DNA from: Desulfobaculum xiamenense
Lineage (GTDB): Bacteria; Desulfobacterota; Desulfovibrionia; Desulfovibrionales; Desulfovibrionaceae
Length of the DNA: 64,000 nt
Assembly: GCF_011927665.1 (NCBI RefSeq)
Contig: NZ_JAATJA010000002.1
Span: 186,001 to 250,000 of the forward strand
Direction of reading: 5' to 3'
Position numbers and translations under genes: made by a program. Every line of letters begins with the position of its first letter. Position 1 is the first letter of the stretch. Under the pieces are notes generated by a model. That model was not told where the DNA came from, did no database searches, and worked only from the letters and a program-made list of their open reading frames with translations. This document shows positions 27,081 through 36,259 of this stretch, piece by piece.

Positions 27081-27122
27081 GTGTCAGGGGCTTGTCAGGG
27101 GCCTGTCGGGGGCCTGTCGGGG
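27081..27122. repeat. Short tandem repeat, about four 10-11 base units
   Basis: Units GTGTCAGGGG, CTTGTCAGGGG, CCTGTCGGGGG, CCTGTCGGGG in a row, just upstream of cobL. No function is evident; it may be replication slippage. Confidence 0.7.
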
Positions 27123-27277
27123 CGCGTCCGCTGGGCGTGCGACGGTGTGGGGTCTGGGCAACCATACCATTTCCGGAAGAATCGTCCAAAGAAAAGGCGG
27201 GGTTCGCGTTGCGGCCCGTGACGCGGGGGATTTCGGCGTGTCGGGCCGGGCGGTGCAGGGGGCGAGCGGCGGGAGGC

Positions 27278-28066
27278 CTAGCCGCGTTGGCCGGGCAGGG
27301 GGATGATGCGCGGGCGTCCCGTGTCCGGGGCGGTGTCGATGAGTAGGCGGCAGCCGTAGGCGGGTTCGAGGACTTCGGGGCGCAGGACGTCCTCGGGTGC
27401 GCCGCTGCGGACCACCCGGCCCGAGGCGAGGAGCACGAGCGTGTCCGCGTAGAGGGAGGCGAGGTTCAGATCGTGGGAGACGAGAACCACCGTGGTGCCC
27501 CGCTCCCGCGCGAGGCGGGACAGCAGGTCCATGACCTGCGTCTGGTGCGCGTAGTCCAGCGCGGCGGTGGGTTCGTCGAGGATCATGATCGGCGTTTCCT
27601 GACACACGGCGCGGGCGATGAAGGCACGCTGACGCTCGCCGCCGCTCAGGCGGTCGAGTGTGCGGGACGCGAGATTTTCGATGCCGGTGTAGCGCATGGC
27701 GAGGCGCGCGGCCTCGCGGTCTGCGGCGGTCTCGATGCCGAGGAGGCCCCCACGGGCGCTGCGGGCCATGAGCACGGTCTGCTCCACGGTGAAGGGAAAG
27801 CTGTCGGGGATGGTCTGCGGGACCATGGCGATGGCGCGGGCGCGCGCCGAGCGCGTCATGCGCGCCATGTCGCGCTCGCCGAGGAGCACCCGCCCCGCGC
27901 CGGGGCGCAGCAACCCGGCCAAAAGGCGCAGCAGCGTGCTCTTGCCCGAGCCGTTGGGGCCGATGATCGTGAACAGGCTACCACCGGGCACGTCGAGGCT
28001 CACGCCGTCGAGGACGGGGGTGCCGTTGTAGGCGAAGCGCAGGTCGCGGGCGCGGATGGCCGTCAT
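27278..28066 (-). CDS. btuD: ABC transporter ATP-binding protein, corrinoid/siderophore type
   Basis: A 262-residue ATPase: Walker [10 protein letters not shown] (about residues 36-44), Q-loop VPQT, signature [14 protein letters not shown], Walker [13 protein letters not shown] and H-loop SHDL. It belongs to the FecE/BtuD group. Its start overlaps the stop of the permease gene by four bases, and it is the last gene of the btuB-cbiZ-btuF-btuC-btuD series. The B12 assignment rests on that context, not on the ATPase itself. Confidence 0.88.
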   Translation of the reverse strand: MTAIRARDLRFAYNGTPVLDGVSLDVPGGSLFTIIGPNGSGKSTLLRLLAGLLRPGAGRVLLGERDMARMTRSARARAIAMVPQTIPDSFPFTVEQTVLMARSARGGLLGIETAADREAARLAMRYTGIENLASRTLDRLSGGERQRAFIARAVCQETPIMILDEPTAALDYAHQTQVMDLLSRLARERGTTVVLVSHDLNLASLYADTLVLLASGRVVRSGAPEDVLRPEVLEPAYGCRLLIDTAPDTGRPRIIPLPGQRG

Positions 28067-29061
28067 TGGCGGCTTCTCCGCAGCAGCAGGATGAACAGCG
28101 GTGCGCCGATCATTGCCGTGAGCACGCCGACGGGCATTTCGCCCTGTGCGGGCAGGGTGCGGGCCAGCGTGTCGCAGATGACCATGAACGCCGCGCCGCA
28201 CAGGGCGCAGGCGGGCACGAGCACGCGGTGGTCCGGCCCGAGCACGAGGCGCAGAATGTGCGGCACCACGAGGCCCACGAAGCCGAGGAGTCCGGTCTGG
28301 CAGACCACGGCGGAGACCATGAGCGTGGTGATGAGGAGCAGCGCAGCGCTCACCCGCTTGACGCCCACGCCGAGGGAGCGCGCGGTGTCCGTGCCCATGG
28401 TGAGCAGATTCATGCGGTGCGAGAGCAGGAAGATCACGGCGAGGCCCGGCAGCACGGCGCTGGCGGTGAGGGCCAGCCTGTCCGCCCCGGCGGCGGGCAC
28501 CGTTCCCATGAGCCAGTGCAGCACGCCCGAGGCGCGGTCGTCTGGCACCATGGACACGAAGAACAAAATGAGGGCGGAGCAGAAGGCGTTGATCATCACG
28601 CCCGAGAGCAGGAGCGAATCGGACCCGGCAAGCCCGCGTCCCCGCGCCACGCAGAGCACGAGGAGCAGGGTGAGTACGCCCCCGGCAAAGGCCGCGAACA
28701 TGGAGGCCGTGTGCGATAGGGCGAGGATGAGTGCGGCGATGGCGCCCACGGCGGCACCGCCGGATACGCCGAGGATGTACGGTTCGGCCAGCGGATTGCG
28801 CAACAGCGCCTGCATGACCAGCCCGCCCGTGGCCAGCGTCGCTCCGGCGGCCATGGCCATGAGAACGCGCGGCAGGCGCAGCTTGAGGATGATGGCCGAG
28901 GTCACCGGGTCCGCCTCCGCGCCGGTGAACAGGGCGGCCAGCGCCTGCGGGTCGAAGCCGCTGGACCCGGCGCACAGGCCGAGGGCGCAGGCCGCGGCCA
29001 GAAGCGCGGACGAGGCGAGGATGGCCCCCGCAATGCGGGACAGGGTGCCTGCGCCGCGCAT
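28063..29061 (-). CDS. btuC: FecCD/BtuC-type ABC permease
   Basis: A 332-residue polytopic protein with about ten helices. RLPRVLMAMAAGATLATGGLVMQALLRNPLAEP, here cited by its core GATLATGGLVMQALLRNPL, and the coupling block GFVGLVVPHILRLVLG are family signatures. It forms the inner-membrane channel with BtuD. TGATG joins it to the preceding gene with one base of overlap. Confidence 0.9.
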   Translation of the reverse strand: MRGAGTLSRIAGAILASSALLAAACALGLCAGSSGFDPQALAALFTGAEADPVTSAIILKLRLPRVLMAMAAGATLATGGLVMQALLRNPLAEPYILGVSGGAAVGAIAALILALSHTASMFAAFAGGVLTLLLVLCVARGRGLAGSDSLLLSGVMINAFCSALILFFVSMVPDDRASGVLHWLMGTVPAAGADRLALTASAVLPGLAVIFLLSHRMNLLTMGTDTARSLGVGVKRVSAALLLITTLMVSAVVCQTGLLGFVGLVVPHILRLVLGPDHRVLVPACALCGAAFMVICDTLARTLPAQGEMPVGVLTAMIGAPLFILLLRRSRQ

Positions 29062-29969
29062 CACTGGTCTCCGGGGAAGAGTTCGGGGTGCAGCAGGCGC
29101 GCCATGTGTTCCAGCCCCTGCACGAGGCGGGGGGAGGGGCGGTCGAAGAGGTCGGAATTCACGTGGTGGATGCGCCCATCGCGCACGGCCGGGACGTGGG
29201 GCCACTCGCGCCATGCGGCGGCGGCCCGCGCGAAGGTGCTGGCGCGGTCCATGGACGGGACGATGATCACTTCGGGAGCGAGGGCGATGGCCTGCTCCAT
29301 GGTGAAGCGGGGATAGCCCCCGGTGGCGGCCGTGAGATTGCGTCCCCCGGCCAGCCGAATGATTTCGTCGAGAAATGTGCCGTATCCCGGTGCGATGATG
29401 GGTTCGGCGTTGATCTGATAGAGCACGCCGGGGCGCGTGGTCGCGTGGGCGGCCGTTTCCCGCACGGCGTCGATGCGTCGGCGCATGTTGTCGGCCACGG
29501 TGCGGGCCTCTTTGGTGCGCCCGAGGGCGTCGCCGATGGCGAGGACGGAGTCCACCACCTTGTCCAGTGTGCCGTTTTCCACGGCGAAGACTGGGATGCC
29601 GAAGCGTTCGAGGGCATCCACCGTGTCGCGGGGCGTGCCGTCGCGCACGGCGAGGCACAGGTCCGGCCAGAGCGTCACGATGCGTTCCACGTCGAGGCAG
29701 ACATAGGTGCCGACCACGGGCAGGGGCGCGGCCTGTGCGGGGTGGTCGCTGAACTGGGTGCGCCCGACGAGTTGCGGTCCGCCACCCACGGCAAAGGCGA
29801 TTTCCGTGACGCTCGGGGCCAGCGCCACCACGCGCACGGGATGCGCGGGGATGTCGAGAACGCGCCCGGTCTGGTCCGTCACGCGGCGAAGCTCGGCGGC
29901 CTGCGCCAGCGCGGCGCACGCGCACAGCGCCAGCGTGAGGACGAGGGCGGCTAGACCGTGGCGGCGCAT
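29061..29969 (-). CDS. btuF: Periplasmic corrinoid-binding protein, BtuF-like
   Basis: A 302-residue binding protein with a signal peptide (cleavage near ALAQAAE, about residue 25). Typical class III folds are shown by RVVALAPSVTEIAFAVGGG, LVGRTQFSDHP and the helix backbone IVTLWPDLCLA. It would pass corrinoid from BtuB to BtuCD. Its start lies 19 bases inside the end of cbiZ, so the two are translated together. An iron-chelate ligand is possible on sequence alone, but neighbours favour corrinoid. Confidence 0.85.
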   Translation of the reverse strand: MRRHGLAALVLTLALCACAALAQAAELRRVTDQTGRVLDIPAHPVRVVALAPSVTEIAFAVGGGPQLVGRTQFSDHPAQAAPLPVVGTYVCLDVERIVTLWPDLCLAVRDGTPRDTVDALERFGIPVFAVENGTLDKVVDSVLAIGDALGRTKEARTVADNMRRRIDAVRETAAHATTRPGVLYQINAEPIIAPGYGTFLDEIIRLAGGRNLTAATGGYPRFTMEQAIALAPEVIIVPSMDRASTFARAAAAWREWPHVPAVRDGRIHHVNSDLFDRPSPRLVQGLEHMARLLHPELFPGDQ

Positions 29970-30658
29970 TGGCTGTGCTCCCGGTACCATTCGAGGGATT
30001 GGGACAGGGCCTGCGCCGTGGCGCGGGCGAGCATTTCGCCGAAGAGCACATGCTTGCCGCAGTAGCGCACGTCCACCGGGCCGGGACCGCAGACCACGGC
30101 CGTGGCGTCGGTGCCGGTGCCGGTGGCCACGCCGCCGGACACGCGGCTTCGCACGTCCAGCTCCTGCAACGCGGCGGCCTTGGCTTCGCTGACCACGCAC
30201 AGGGCCTCGGCCATGCAGGCGGGCGAGAGGCGGGCGTTGGTCAGGATGATGATGTTGATGGTGCCCGGAGCGCAGGGCGCGTCGGCAAAGGCGCGCCAGT
30301 CGGCGCGGTCTCCGGCGCGGCGGGCGTTGGACAGCCCGGAGGTGACGAGTGCCGCGACGTCCACATCACCTTCGCGCAGGGTGACCATGCGCAAGGAGTT
30401 CATGGACGCGGCGGTCATCATGCCCACCGTGGTGCCTGCCCAGCCGTGCGCGCGGCAGACGTCGGCCAGCGTGTGCTCGGGCGGGACAAAGGGCGCGGAC
30501 GGGGCGTCCGGCGTGTGCTCCACGCGCAGGTTCAGGAGATGCGAGGCCCGCGTCAGCCCGCCGCCAAGCACGGCGCACGAGAGCACCTCGCGCGGGGTGG
30601 GGAGGCTGATGTGCACGAGGCGTGCGGTGTGTTCCAGTGCGTAGTGGGGCGTGTCCAT
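29951..30658 (-). CDS. cbiZ: Adenosylcobinamide amidohydrolase
   Basis: A 235-residue CbiZ: SMNSLRMVTLREGDVDVAALVTSGLSNARRAGD, of which VAALVTSGLSNARRAGD is the signature, then GTINIIILTNARLS and SGGVATGTGTDATAVV. CbiZ removes the aminopropanol side chain of adenosylcobinamide (and of pseudocobalamin in some bacteria), giving adenosylcobyric acid for rebuilding with another lower ligand. It is placed within a corrinoid-uptake operon, 56 bases after btuB. No strong ribosome site is seen before the ATG at 30658. Confidence 0.9.
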   Translation of the reverse strand: MDTPHYALEHTARLVHISLPTPREVLSCAVLGGGLTRASHLLNLRVEHTPDAPSAPFVPPEHTLADVCRAHGWAGTTVGMMTAASMNSLRMVTLREGDVDVAALVTSGLSNARRAGDRADWRAFADAPCAPGTINIIILTNARLSPACMAEALCVVSEAKAAALQELDVRSRVSGGVATGTGTDATAVVCGPGPVDVRYCGKHVLFGEMLARATAQALSQSLEWYREHSQCAATV

Positions 30659-30714
30659 GTTCGTAATGCGGACCCCCGTTGCCGGGGGCCCGCCGTGTTT
30701 CGCGTTTGGCGGAC

Positions 30715-32670
30715 CTAGAAGGTCCACTCCATTCCGCCGAAGAAGTTGCGCTCCGGCATGGGGTAGTCGTCGACGCTCCACGAGCTGGCATAGGCAAGGG
30801 TGGAGTACAGTTCGTCGAAGAGGTTGTTCACGCCGCAGAAGAGCGTCAGCCTTTCGCTGTAGCGATAGGTGAGCTTGGTGTCCACCACGGTGTAGGCGTT
30901 GAGCCTGTCGTATTCGTTGCCGGTGTCGCTGCCGCGGTACTGGTCGGAGACCCAGGTGCCGGACAGCGAGAAGGTCAGCGGCTTGATGATCTGCCAGTCG
31001 AGACCGGCGCTGACCGTGTTTTCGGGCACGAGGGGCACGGTTTCGTCCGTGTCGTCGAAGGTGGCCTTCATCCACGTGTAGTTGGCCCACAGGGTCAGCG
31101 GCTCCACAGGGAGGTACTTCACGCCCAGTTCCACGCCGTCGCGAATGGTCTTGTCGTCGTAGTTGGCGTTGGCTCCTGCGCCGCCCATCGCGGTTCCGTC
31201 ATAGTAGATTTCGTCCTCGTTCTCCACGCGGAAGACGGCGGCGGAGAAGGACAGGTTGTCCAGCGGCTTCAGATGGGTGCCGATCTCGTAGTTCTTCGTG
31301 CTCTGGGGCTTGAGGCCGGAGACGGCCTTGCCCAGCTCGTCCACACAGGGCGTGCGGTAGCCCGTGGCGTGGGTGGCGTACACGCTACCCATCTCGCCAA
31401 GGGAGTAGACCAGACCGAGGTCGTACACGGTCTTGTTCCACATGCGCTCGACGTCATTGCCCTTGAAGGTGCCTTCGGTGCGGAAGGAGTTGTAGCGTCC
31501 GCCGATCTGGAAGGAGAGGTCCTCGGTGAGGGCGAAGGTGCCCTGCATGAAGCCGCCGAGGCTGGTGACGTCGGCGTCGATGGCCGTGGAGGAGCCGCTG
31601 GTGCGCTCGTAGCCCGTGCTAAAGCCGTCCACGCCGGCGGTCACGGAATGCTCGCGGCCGAGGAGGTCGAAGGGCAGGGTGTGCGCGGCGGAGAAGTCCA
31701 CTGTGTCTTCCTCGATCTTGGAGGCGCTATACCAGACGTAGGGATTCTCGCGGTGGCGCAGACCGAGGGTGGTGGCCAGCGTGCCTGCGGAGCCGAAGTC
31801 GAAGTCTGCGTTGCCCATCACGCGCTGGTCGCGGGTTTCGCCATGGTCGGTGAGGGAGCTTGCGCCGGTGCGCAGGTCGCGGTCATCGGCGTTGGCGGCG
31901 GCAACGCCGCCGGGCATGCCGTATTCGTCCTCGTGGGCCAGAAGGGTCAGGCCGAGGGAGACATTGTCGGAGGGATCGAAGCCGAGGGCCACGGAGAGGT
32001 CCTTGCGGTCGAGCTCGTTGTTGTCGCGGTAGCCGTCGGACTCGTGCCACGCGGCGCTGGCGGCGAGGCTCAGGGCGTCCTTGGAGCCGTGCAGGTTCGC
32101 GCTCAGATCGCTGGTGGCGTAGGAGCCGTACTGCGCGCGCAGGCTGCCACCGGAGGGCACGCCGCGTCCCTTCTTGGTGATGATGTTGATGACGCCGCCG
32201 ATGGCGTTGTTGCCGTAGCGCACGCTGCCCGGTCCGCGCACGATCTCGATGCGTTCGATCTGGCTGAGGGCGACGGTGGTCAGGTCGGGCGAGCGCAGGT
32301 CCGTGGTGTTCAGGCGATGGCCATCCACGAGCACGAGGACGTTGGTGGGTGCGCCGTCGCCCTGTCCGCGCATGTCGATGGCGGCCCAGGAGTCCGTGCC
32401 GAAGTTGTGGCGGGCGGTGAGGCCCTGCTCGCGACCGAGGAGATCGACGAGGTTCTGCGCCGAGGACTTCTCGATGTCCTCGCGGGTGATGACGGTGACG
32501 TTTTTCGCGATGTCGCGGATCTGCGTAGCGGAAGAGGTGCCGGTGACGACGTACTCGTCCATCTCGAAGACCGGAGCCTTGGCGGCCTCGGGTTCGGCCG
32601 CGTTGGCCGCGAAGGCCGGGAGCTGAAGGAACAGGCAGGCCGCAAGCAGTGCGGCGGGAACGAAGCGCAT
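30715..32670 (-). CDS. btuB: TonB-dependent corrinoid receptor
   Basis: A 651-residue outer-membrane receptor. A signal peptide of about 24 residues (ends AFAANA) is followed by a TonB-box-like stretch MDEYVVTGT, the plug domain (ITREDIEKSSAQNLVDLLG, IEIVRGPGSVRYGNNAIGG) and a beta-barrel ending in the terminal Phe of FFGGMEWTF. It would carry corrinoids across the outer membrane. The riboswitch 5' of it identifies the ligand class. AAGGAGGT precedes the ATG at 32670. No tonB/exbBD is in the window. Confidence 0.93.
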   Translation of the reverse strand: MRFVPAALLAACLFLQLPAFAANAAEPEAAKAPVFEMDEYVVTGTSSATQIRDIAKNVTVITREDIEKSSAQNLVDLLGREQGLTARHNFGTDSWAAIDMRGQGDGAPTNVLVLVDGHRLNTTDLRSPDLTTVALSQIERIEIVRGPGSVRYGNNAIGGVINIITKKGRGVPSGGSLRAQYGSYATSDLSANLHGSKDALSLAASAAWHESDGYRDNNELDRKDLSVALGFDPSDNVSLGLTLLAHEDEYGMPGGVAAANADDRDLRTGASSLTDHGETRDQRVMGNADFDFGSAGTLATTLGLRHRENPYVWYSASKIEEDTVDFSAAHTLPFDLLGREHSVTAGVDGFSTGYERTSGSSTAIDADVTSLGGFMQGTFALTEDLSFQIGGRYNSFRTEGTFKGNDVERMWNKTVYDLGLVYSLGEMGSVYATHATGYRTPCVDELGKAVSGLKPQSTKNYEIGTHLKPLDNLSFSAAVFRVENEDEIYYDGTAMGGAGANANYDDKTIRDGVELGVKYLPVEPLTLWANYTWMKATFDDTDETVPLVPENTVSAGLDWQIIKPLTFSLSGTWVSDQYRGSDTGNEYDRLNAYTVVDTKLTYRYSERLTLFCGVNNLFDELYSTLAYASSWSVDDYPMPERNFFGGMEWTF

Positions 32671-32677
32671 GAAAAGA

Positions 32678-32714
32678 CCTCCTTCTTCATGCAGGCGAAG
32701 AGGAGGCTTCGAGG
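32678..32714 (-). promoter_or_regulatory. Ribosome-site sequestering hairpin of btuB (riboswitch expression platform)
   Basis: The btuB Shine-Dalgarno region GAAGAAGGAGG (complement of 32678-32688) can pair with CCTCCTCTTC (32697-32706) across an 8-base loop. The adjoining CCTCGAAGCC (32705-32714) is a perfect complement of GGCTTCGAGG (32788-32797) beside the aptamer, offering an alternative pairing. Confidence 0.6.
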
Positions 32715-32810
32715 GGTGTGATATTTTCGGCAGGGGACGCTCAACTCCGGGCATGGCGTACCCGTCATCCCTTGTGCCATGGCTCAGCCTCGAAGCCGTG
32801 AACTACACAC

Positions 32811-32994
32811 TCCCGCGGGCTGGTCTCCCGGCTTGGGGATCGTCCTACTCGCCGCGCCTTCCCATCGTAGCGTCCGCCTTCGCGGTGCGCCGTAGACAGT
32901 GGCCATTGCGGCTTTCGTCCCCCCTTACGGTTGCGGGCCAGCGCCGGTCTTTCACCGGACTTCCCAATTATCCCCCCAGTGGGGACCCGCGGGA
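32811..32994 (-). ncRNA. Cobalamin riboswitch aptamer
   Basis: On the minus strand all landmark elements of a class-I cobalamin riboswitch appear in order: closing stem P1 TCCCGCGGG (32986-32994) with CCCGCGGGA (32811-32819), GGGAAGTCCGGTGAAAGACC, GCTGGCCCGCAACCGTAAG, CCACTGTC, GGGAAGGCG, GTAGGACGATCC and the B12 box AAGCCGGGAGACC. It is the leader of btuB and should repress btuB-cbiZ-btuFCD when adenosylcobalamin is plentiful. Confidence 0.95.
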
Positions 32995-33059
32995 ACAGGT
33001 GTCGCCGTCCGCAAGCGGATGCGACCCAACAGATGACAAGAGCATGACGCGCCGCAACG

Positions 33060-33065
33060 TGTCAA
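33060..33065 (-). promoter_or_regulatory. Candidate -35 element for the btuB transcript
   Basis: TTGACA on the minus strand overlaps the stop of the upstream kinase gene and lies about 65 bases ahead of the riboswitch. No convincing -10 at 16-18 bases is seen. Confidence 0.3.
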
Positions 33066-36000
33066 GGTTGCGGTGGTTCTTCGGCTGGCAATAGGCGTTG
33101 CGATAGCTCGTGGGCCGCGCGGATGGCTTCGTCGTATCGGAAGCTGCGTGCGGCAAAGACGAGGCGCTCGGCGAGGGGGGCCATCTCCGCGCCCCAGTCC
33201 TCGGCTTCCACGCGTTCGAGCAGGGGGCGACAGCGTGTGGGTTTGCGCTGCGCAAGCAGCGGAAGAAGCTCCTCGATCATGGCCAGACGCAGCGCGTCGG
33301 GGCTGTCGTCCCCTGCGTTGTGTCTGGCGGTTTTTTGCAGGCGTTGTCCGTCGGCGGTGAGGGCTGCGCCCAGCGGCTTTACGCACTCCTCCAGCCGTTC
33401 GAGGAGCGGCTTAGGATCGCGTCCGTCGCGCAGGGCCTGCGTCAGGTCGGTCGCGGCGGTGTGGAGTGCAAAGGCTGCCGCGTTTTCCGCGAGCACCGCA
33501 AGGGAGGTGGCGAGTCGGCGCGCCTCGCCCATGGTGCCCATGCGGATGGCGTCGCGTAGGCGGTTCATCGTCGTGGCGTGTTCGGAGACGAGCCGCGCGA
33601 GCAGGGCGCGGTAGGCTTCGCGATTTCCAGCCGTGCGGCGAATGCCGAGGGCGATGTCCACGCCGGGCAGCACGTCCGGGAGAGCCAGCGTTTCGACGCT
33701 GACCACGGGGGCCTGCGGATGCTCTCCATGCGTCGAGGCCGGAGCCCGTAGCGCGTCCTGTGCGCCAGACGGGGGCCGGGGCTGCGCGTGGGCGCACAGC
33801 TCCGAAATGGCATCGCGCAGGGCCGTCGGGGTGATGGGCTTGATCAGTACCGCGTCTAGCGCGAGGTCCGGGGCGCGCTGGGCGAGGGCTTCGCGGGGGA
33901 AGGCCGTGGCGAGGACGACATGTGGCGGATTGTCGAGTGTCGTGTCGTCGAGGATGGCCCGGGCGGCGTCGATACCGTCCATGCCGGGCATCAGCCAGTC
34001 GAGGATGACGATGTCGAAGGGGGTTGGCCCGCCGTCTGCCTTGCGTAGGCTTGCGAGGGCCTCGGTCGCCGTTTCGGCCTGCTGCGTTTCGAGCCCCATG
34101 TCTTCGAGCAGATTCGCGAGGATGAGGCGCGCCGTCGGGCTATCATCGACGATGAGCGCCCTGTGTGGGCAGTTCGTGTCGGGCAGTCGTTCCGGGCGTA
34201 CTGTCGTCGCGCCCGGCAGGAGGGGAATGGTGAAGGTGACGGTGGTGCCGCGCTCTGGCGCGGTGTCCACGCGCATTTCTCCGCCGCAGAGTTCGACGAG
34301 CCGCCGCGACAGGGCAAGGCCGATGCCCACCCCGCCGTGCCTGCGCGTGGGGGTCTGGTCACCCTGCGTGAAGGGGGCGAAAAGGCGGGCGGCCTTTTCC
34401 TGCGACATGCCGATGCCGGTGTCGCGCACAGAGAATTCCATGAGCACGGACGATTCGTCCGAACGTAGCGTGCGGATGGAGACGACCACCTCGCCCTGCT
34501 GCGTGAAGCGGATGGCGTTGTCCGTGATGCTGTCGAGCACCTGCCGCAGTTTCATGGCGTCGCCCACGAGGGACGACGGCAGGTCCGGTGGCGTATCGAA
34601 GAGCACGTCGATGGGCTTGTCCTGTGCCTTGCGGGCCAGCGCTTCGCCGAGATGGCGCAGCAGGTCGTTCAGGTCGAAGGGCACGGCGTCCACGGACATG
34701 ATGCCGCCTTCGAGGCGCGAGAAGTCGAGGATGCTGGTGATGATGTCGAGCAGGGAATGGGATGCCGTGTCGATTTTTTCCAGATAGTCGCGCTGGCGAT
34801 CGGTGAGCTGCGTGCGGCGGATCAAGTGGCCCATGCCGATGATGGCGTTGAGGGGCGTGCGTATTTCGTGGCTCACATTGGCGAGGAATTCGCTTTTGAC
34901 CCGAACGGCCTCCTCGGCGGCCGCCTTGGCGATGCGCAGGGCTTCCTCCGTGTTGCGGTGCTCGGCGATTTCGCGCTCCAGCGCGGCGTTGATGTCGCGC
35001 AGGTCGTCGGTGCGCTCGCGGACGCGTTCCTCCAGTTCTTCCTGCGAGCGCACGAGGGCGCGGTACGCGCCGTTGAGGCGGTCGACCATGTCGTTGAACG
35101 ACGTGGCCAACTGCCCGAGTTCATCCTCAGAGGTGACATCGATGGTGCGCGTGAAATCCTGCGTGTCGGCGATCTCGGACATCTGGCGGCTGATTCGTGT
35201 CACGGGGCGGATGAAGCTGCGCCCTGCGGCGATGGAGATGCCGACGGCCAGCAGAAAGCCGAGCCCAAGACCGGCGAGCTGGAAGAGGATGATGGCGCGG
35301 GCGTGTCCCATGAGCGCGTCTCGCGAGATGAAGGCCGCAATGGTGCCGATGGGGTTCGTTTTGCGCTCGAAGAGGTGTGCCAGGACGAGGAAGGATGTGT
35401 TGTCCGCCGTGGCGGAAAAGGTTCCGTCGTCCGCCGGGGGAGCGAGGCGTGTGGGGAGGGCTGATGCGCTTGCGGCCACGCGCGCGCCCGAGGCATCGAA
35501 GACGGCCAGCTCCACGCTCTGCGTGCTGTGCACCCCGCGCAGCCACGAGTCGTCGAGCGTCTTTCGAAAGAGGATGGCTCCCACCACCTCGTCGCGTTCC
35601 TGCAGTGTGTCCGGGTCGAGAATCCGGGTGCGTAGTGGGGCGACGCCCTGAAGGGCCAGCCCTCGTTCCCCGACCTGCCATTCGACCAATGGCCCGAGGG
35701 GGAGCGACAGGGTCTGCGGCAGGTTCTGGGCCGGGACCACATTCTTCCACATCGGGCTTGCGAAACGGATGATGGCCGAGGGGCTGCTCGGGGCGTGGTG
35801 GACGATTTCGCCGTCCGCGCTTCGCGTCACGATGCGCAAGCTACCGGGCGTGGCGTATGCGACGAGGCCTGAAAGGCCGTAGAGGGCGACCTGATCGTAT
35901 CCCTTGTTGCGGGCTACGATCTGCAATTCCCGGATGACGCTCAAGTACAGGTCCGGTCGGAGGTCCGCGTCGTCATCGGACAGTTCGAAGGCGGATCTGG

Positions 36001-36250
36001 CCCGGAAGAGGATGGCGCGGTTGCGCGATTCGTGGAGGAGGCTGTCCTTGAAGTCGAAGAACGCTCTGGCCAGATTCTCGCGCAGACCGCCAAGGCCAGC
36101 CTCCAGCGCGGTATTGCCCGCCTGCCTCGATTCTCTGATGAGGATGAGCGACGAGGTGACGCTCCCGAACATGGCCACGAAGGTGGCCGGGAGCAGGATG
36201 AGCACGAGGAGCTTCATCCGTAGTGATTTGCGCAGGCGGACCATGGTCAT
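33062..36250 (-). CDS. Hybrid sensor histidine kinase with degenerate HPt-like region
   Basis: A 1062-residue inner-membrane kinase: TM1 (about 13-38), large periplasmic sensor (about 40-315), TM2 (about 317-343), HAMP (RPVTRISRQM onward), coiled coil, HisKA with His in NVSHEIRTPLN (about 458), HATPase (DTGIGMS, GGVGIGLALS), receiver (ALIVDDS at about 697; Asp in DIVILDWLMPG about 750; LIKPIT). Residues about 870-950 align with an HPt domain, but RRLATSLAVLAENAAAF replaces the AHxLKG phospho-site. A further helical tail follows. Last gene of the kinase operon; it starts nine bases after the binding-protein stop. Confidence 0.9.
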   Translation of the reverse strand: MTMVRLRKSLRMKLLVLILLPATFVAMFGSVTSSLILIRESRQAGNTALEAGLGGLRENLARAFFDFKDSLLHESRNRAILFRARSAFELSDDDADLRPDLYLSVIRELQIVARNKGYDQVALYGLSGLVAYATPGSLRIVTRSADGEIVHHAPSSPSAIIRFASPMWKNVVPAQNLPQTLSLPLGPLVEWQVGERGLALQGVAPLRTRILDPDTLQERDEVVGAILFRKTLDDSWLRGVHSTQSVELAVFDASGARVAASASALPTRLAPPADDGTFSATADNTSFLVLAHLFERKTNPIGTIAAFISRDALMGHARAIILFQLAGLGLGFLLAVGISIAAGRSFIRPVTRISRQMSEIADTQDFTRTIDVTSEDELGQLATSFNDMVDRLNGAYRALVRSQEELEERVRERTDDLRDINAALEREIAEHRNTEEALRIAKAAAEEAVRVKSEFLANVSHEIRTPLNAIIGMGHLIRRTQLTDRQRDYLEKIDTASHSLLDIITSILDFSRLEGGIMSVDAVPFDLNDLLRHLGEALARKAQDKPIDVLFDTPPDLPSSLVGDAMKLRQVLDSITDNAIRFTQQGEVVVSIRTLRSDESSVLMEFSVRDTGIGMSQEKAARLFAPFTQGDQTPTRRHGGVGIGLALSRRLVELCGGEMRVDTAPERGTTVTFTIPLLPGATTVRPERLPDTNCPHRALIVDDSPTARLILANLLEDMGLETQQAETATEALASLRKADGGPTPFDIVILDWLMPGMDGIDAARAILDDTTLDNPPHVVLATAFPREALAQRAPDLALDAVLIKPITPTALRDAISELCAHAQPRPPSGAQDALRAPASTHGEHPQAPVVSVETLALPDVLPGVDIALGIRRTAGNREAYRALLARLVSEHATTMNRLRDAIRMGTMGEARRLATSLAVLAENAAAFALHTAATDLTQALRDGRDPKPLLERLEECVKPLGAALTADGQRLQKTARHNAGDDSPDALRLAMIEELLPLLAQRKPTRCRPLLERVEAEDWGAEMAPLAERLVFAARSFRYDEAIRAAHELSQRLLPAEEPPQP

Positions 36251-36259
36251 GCCTTTGGC

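Noticed and set aside
27081-27122. CRISPR array
   Set aside because: Units are only 10-11 bases, adjoin without spacers, and no cas genes are near.
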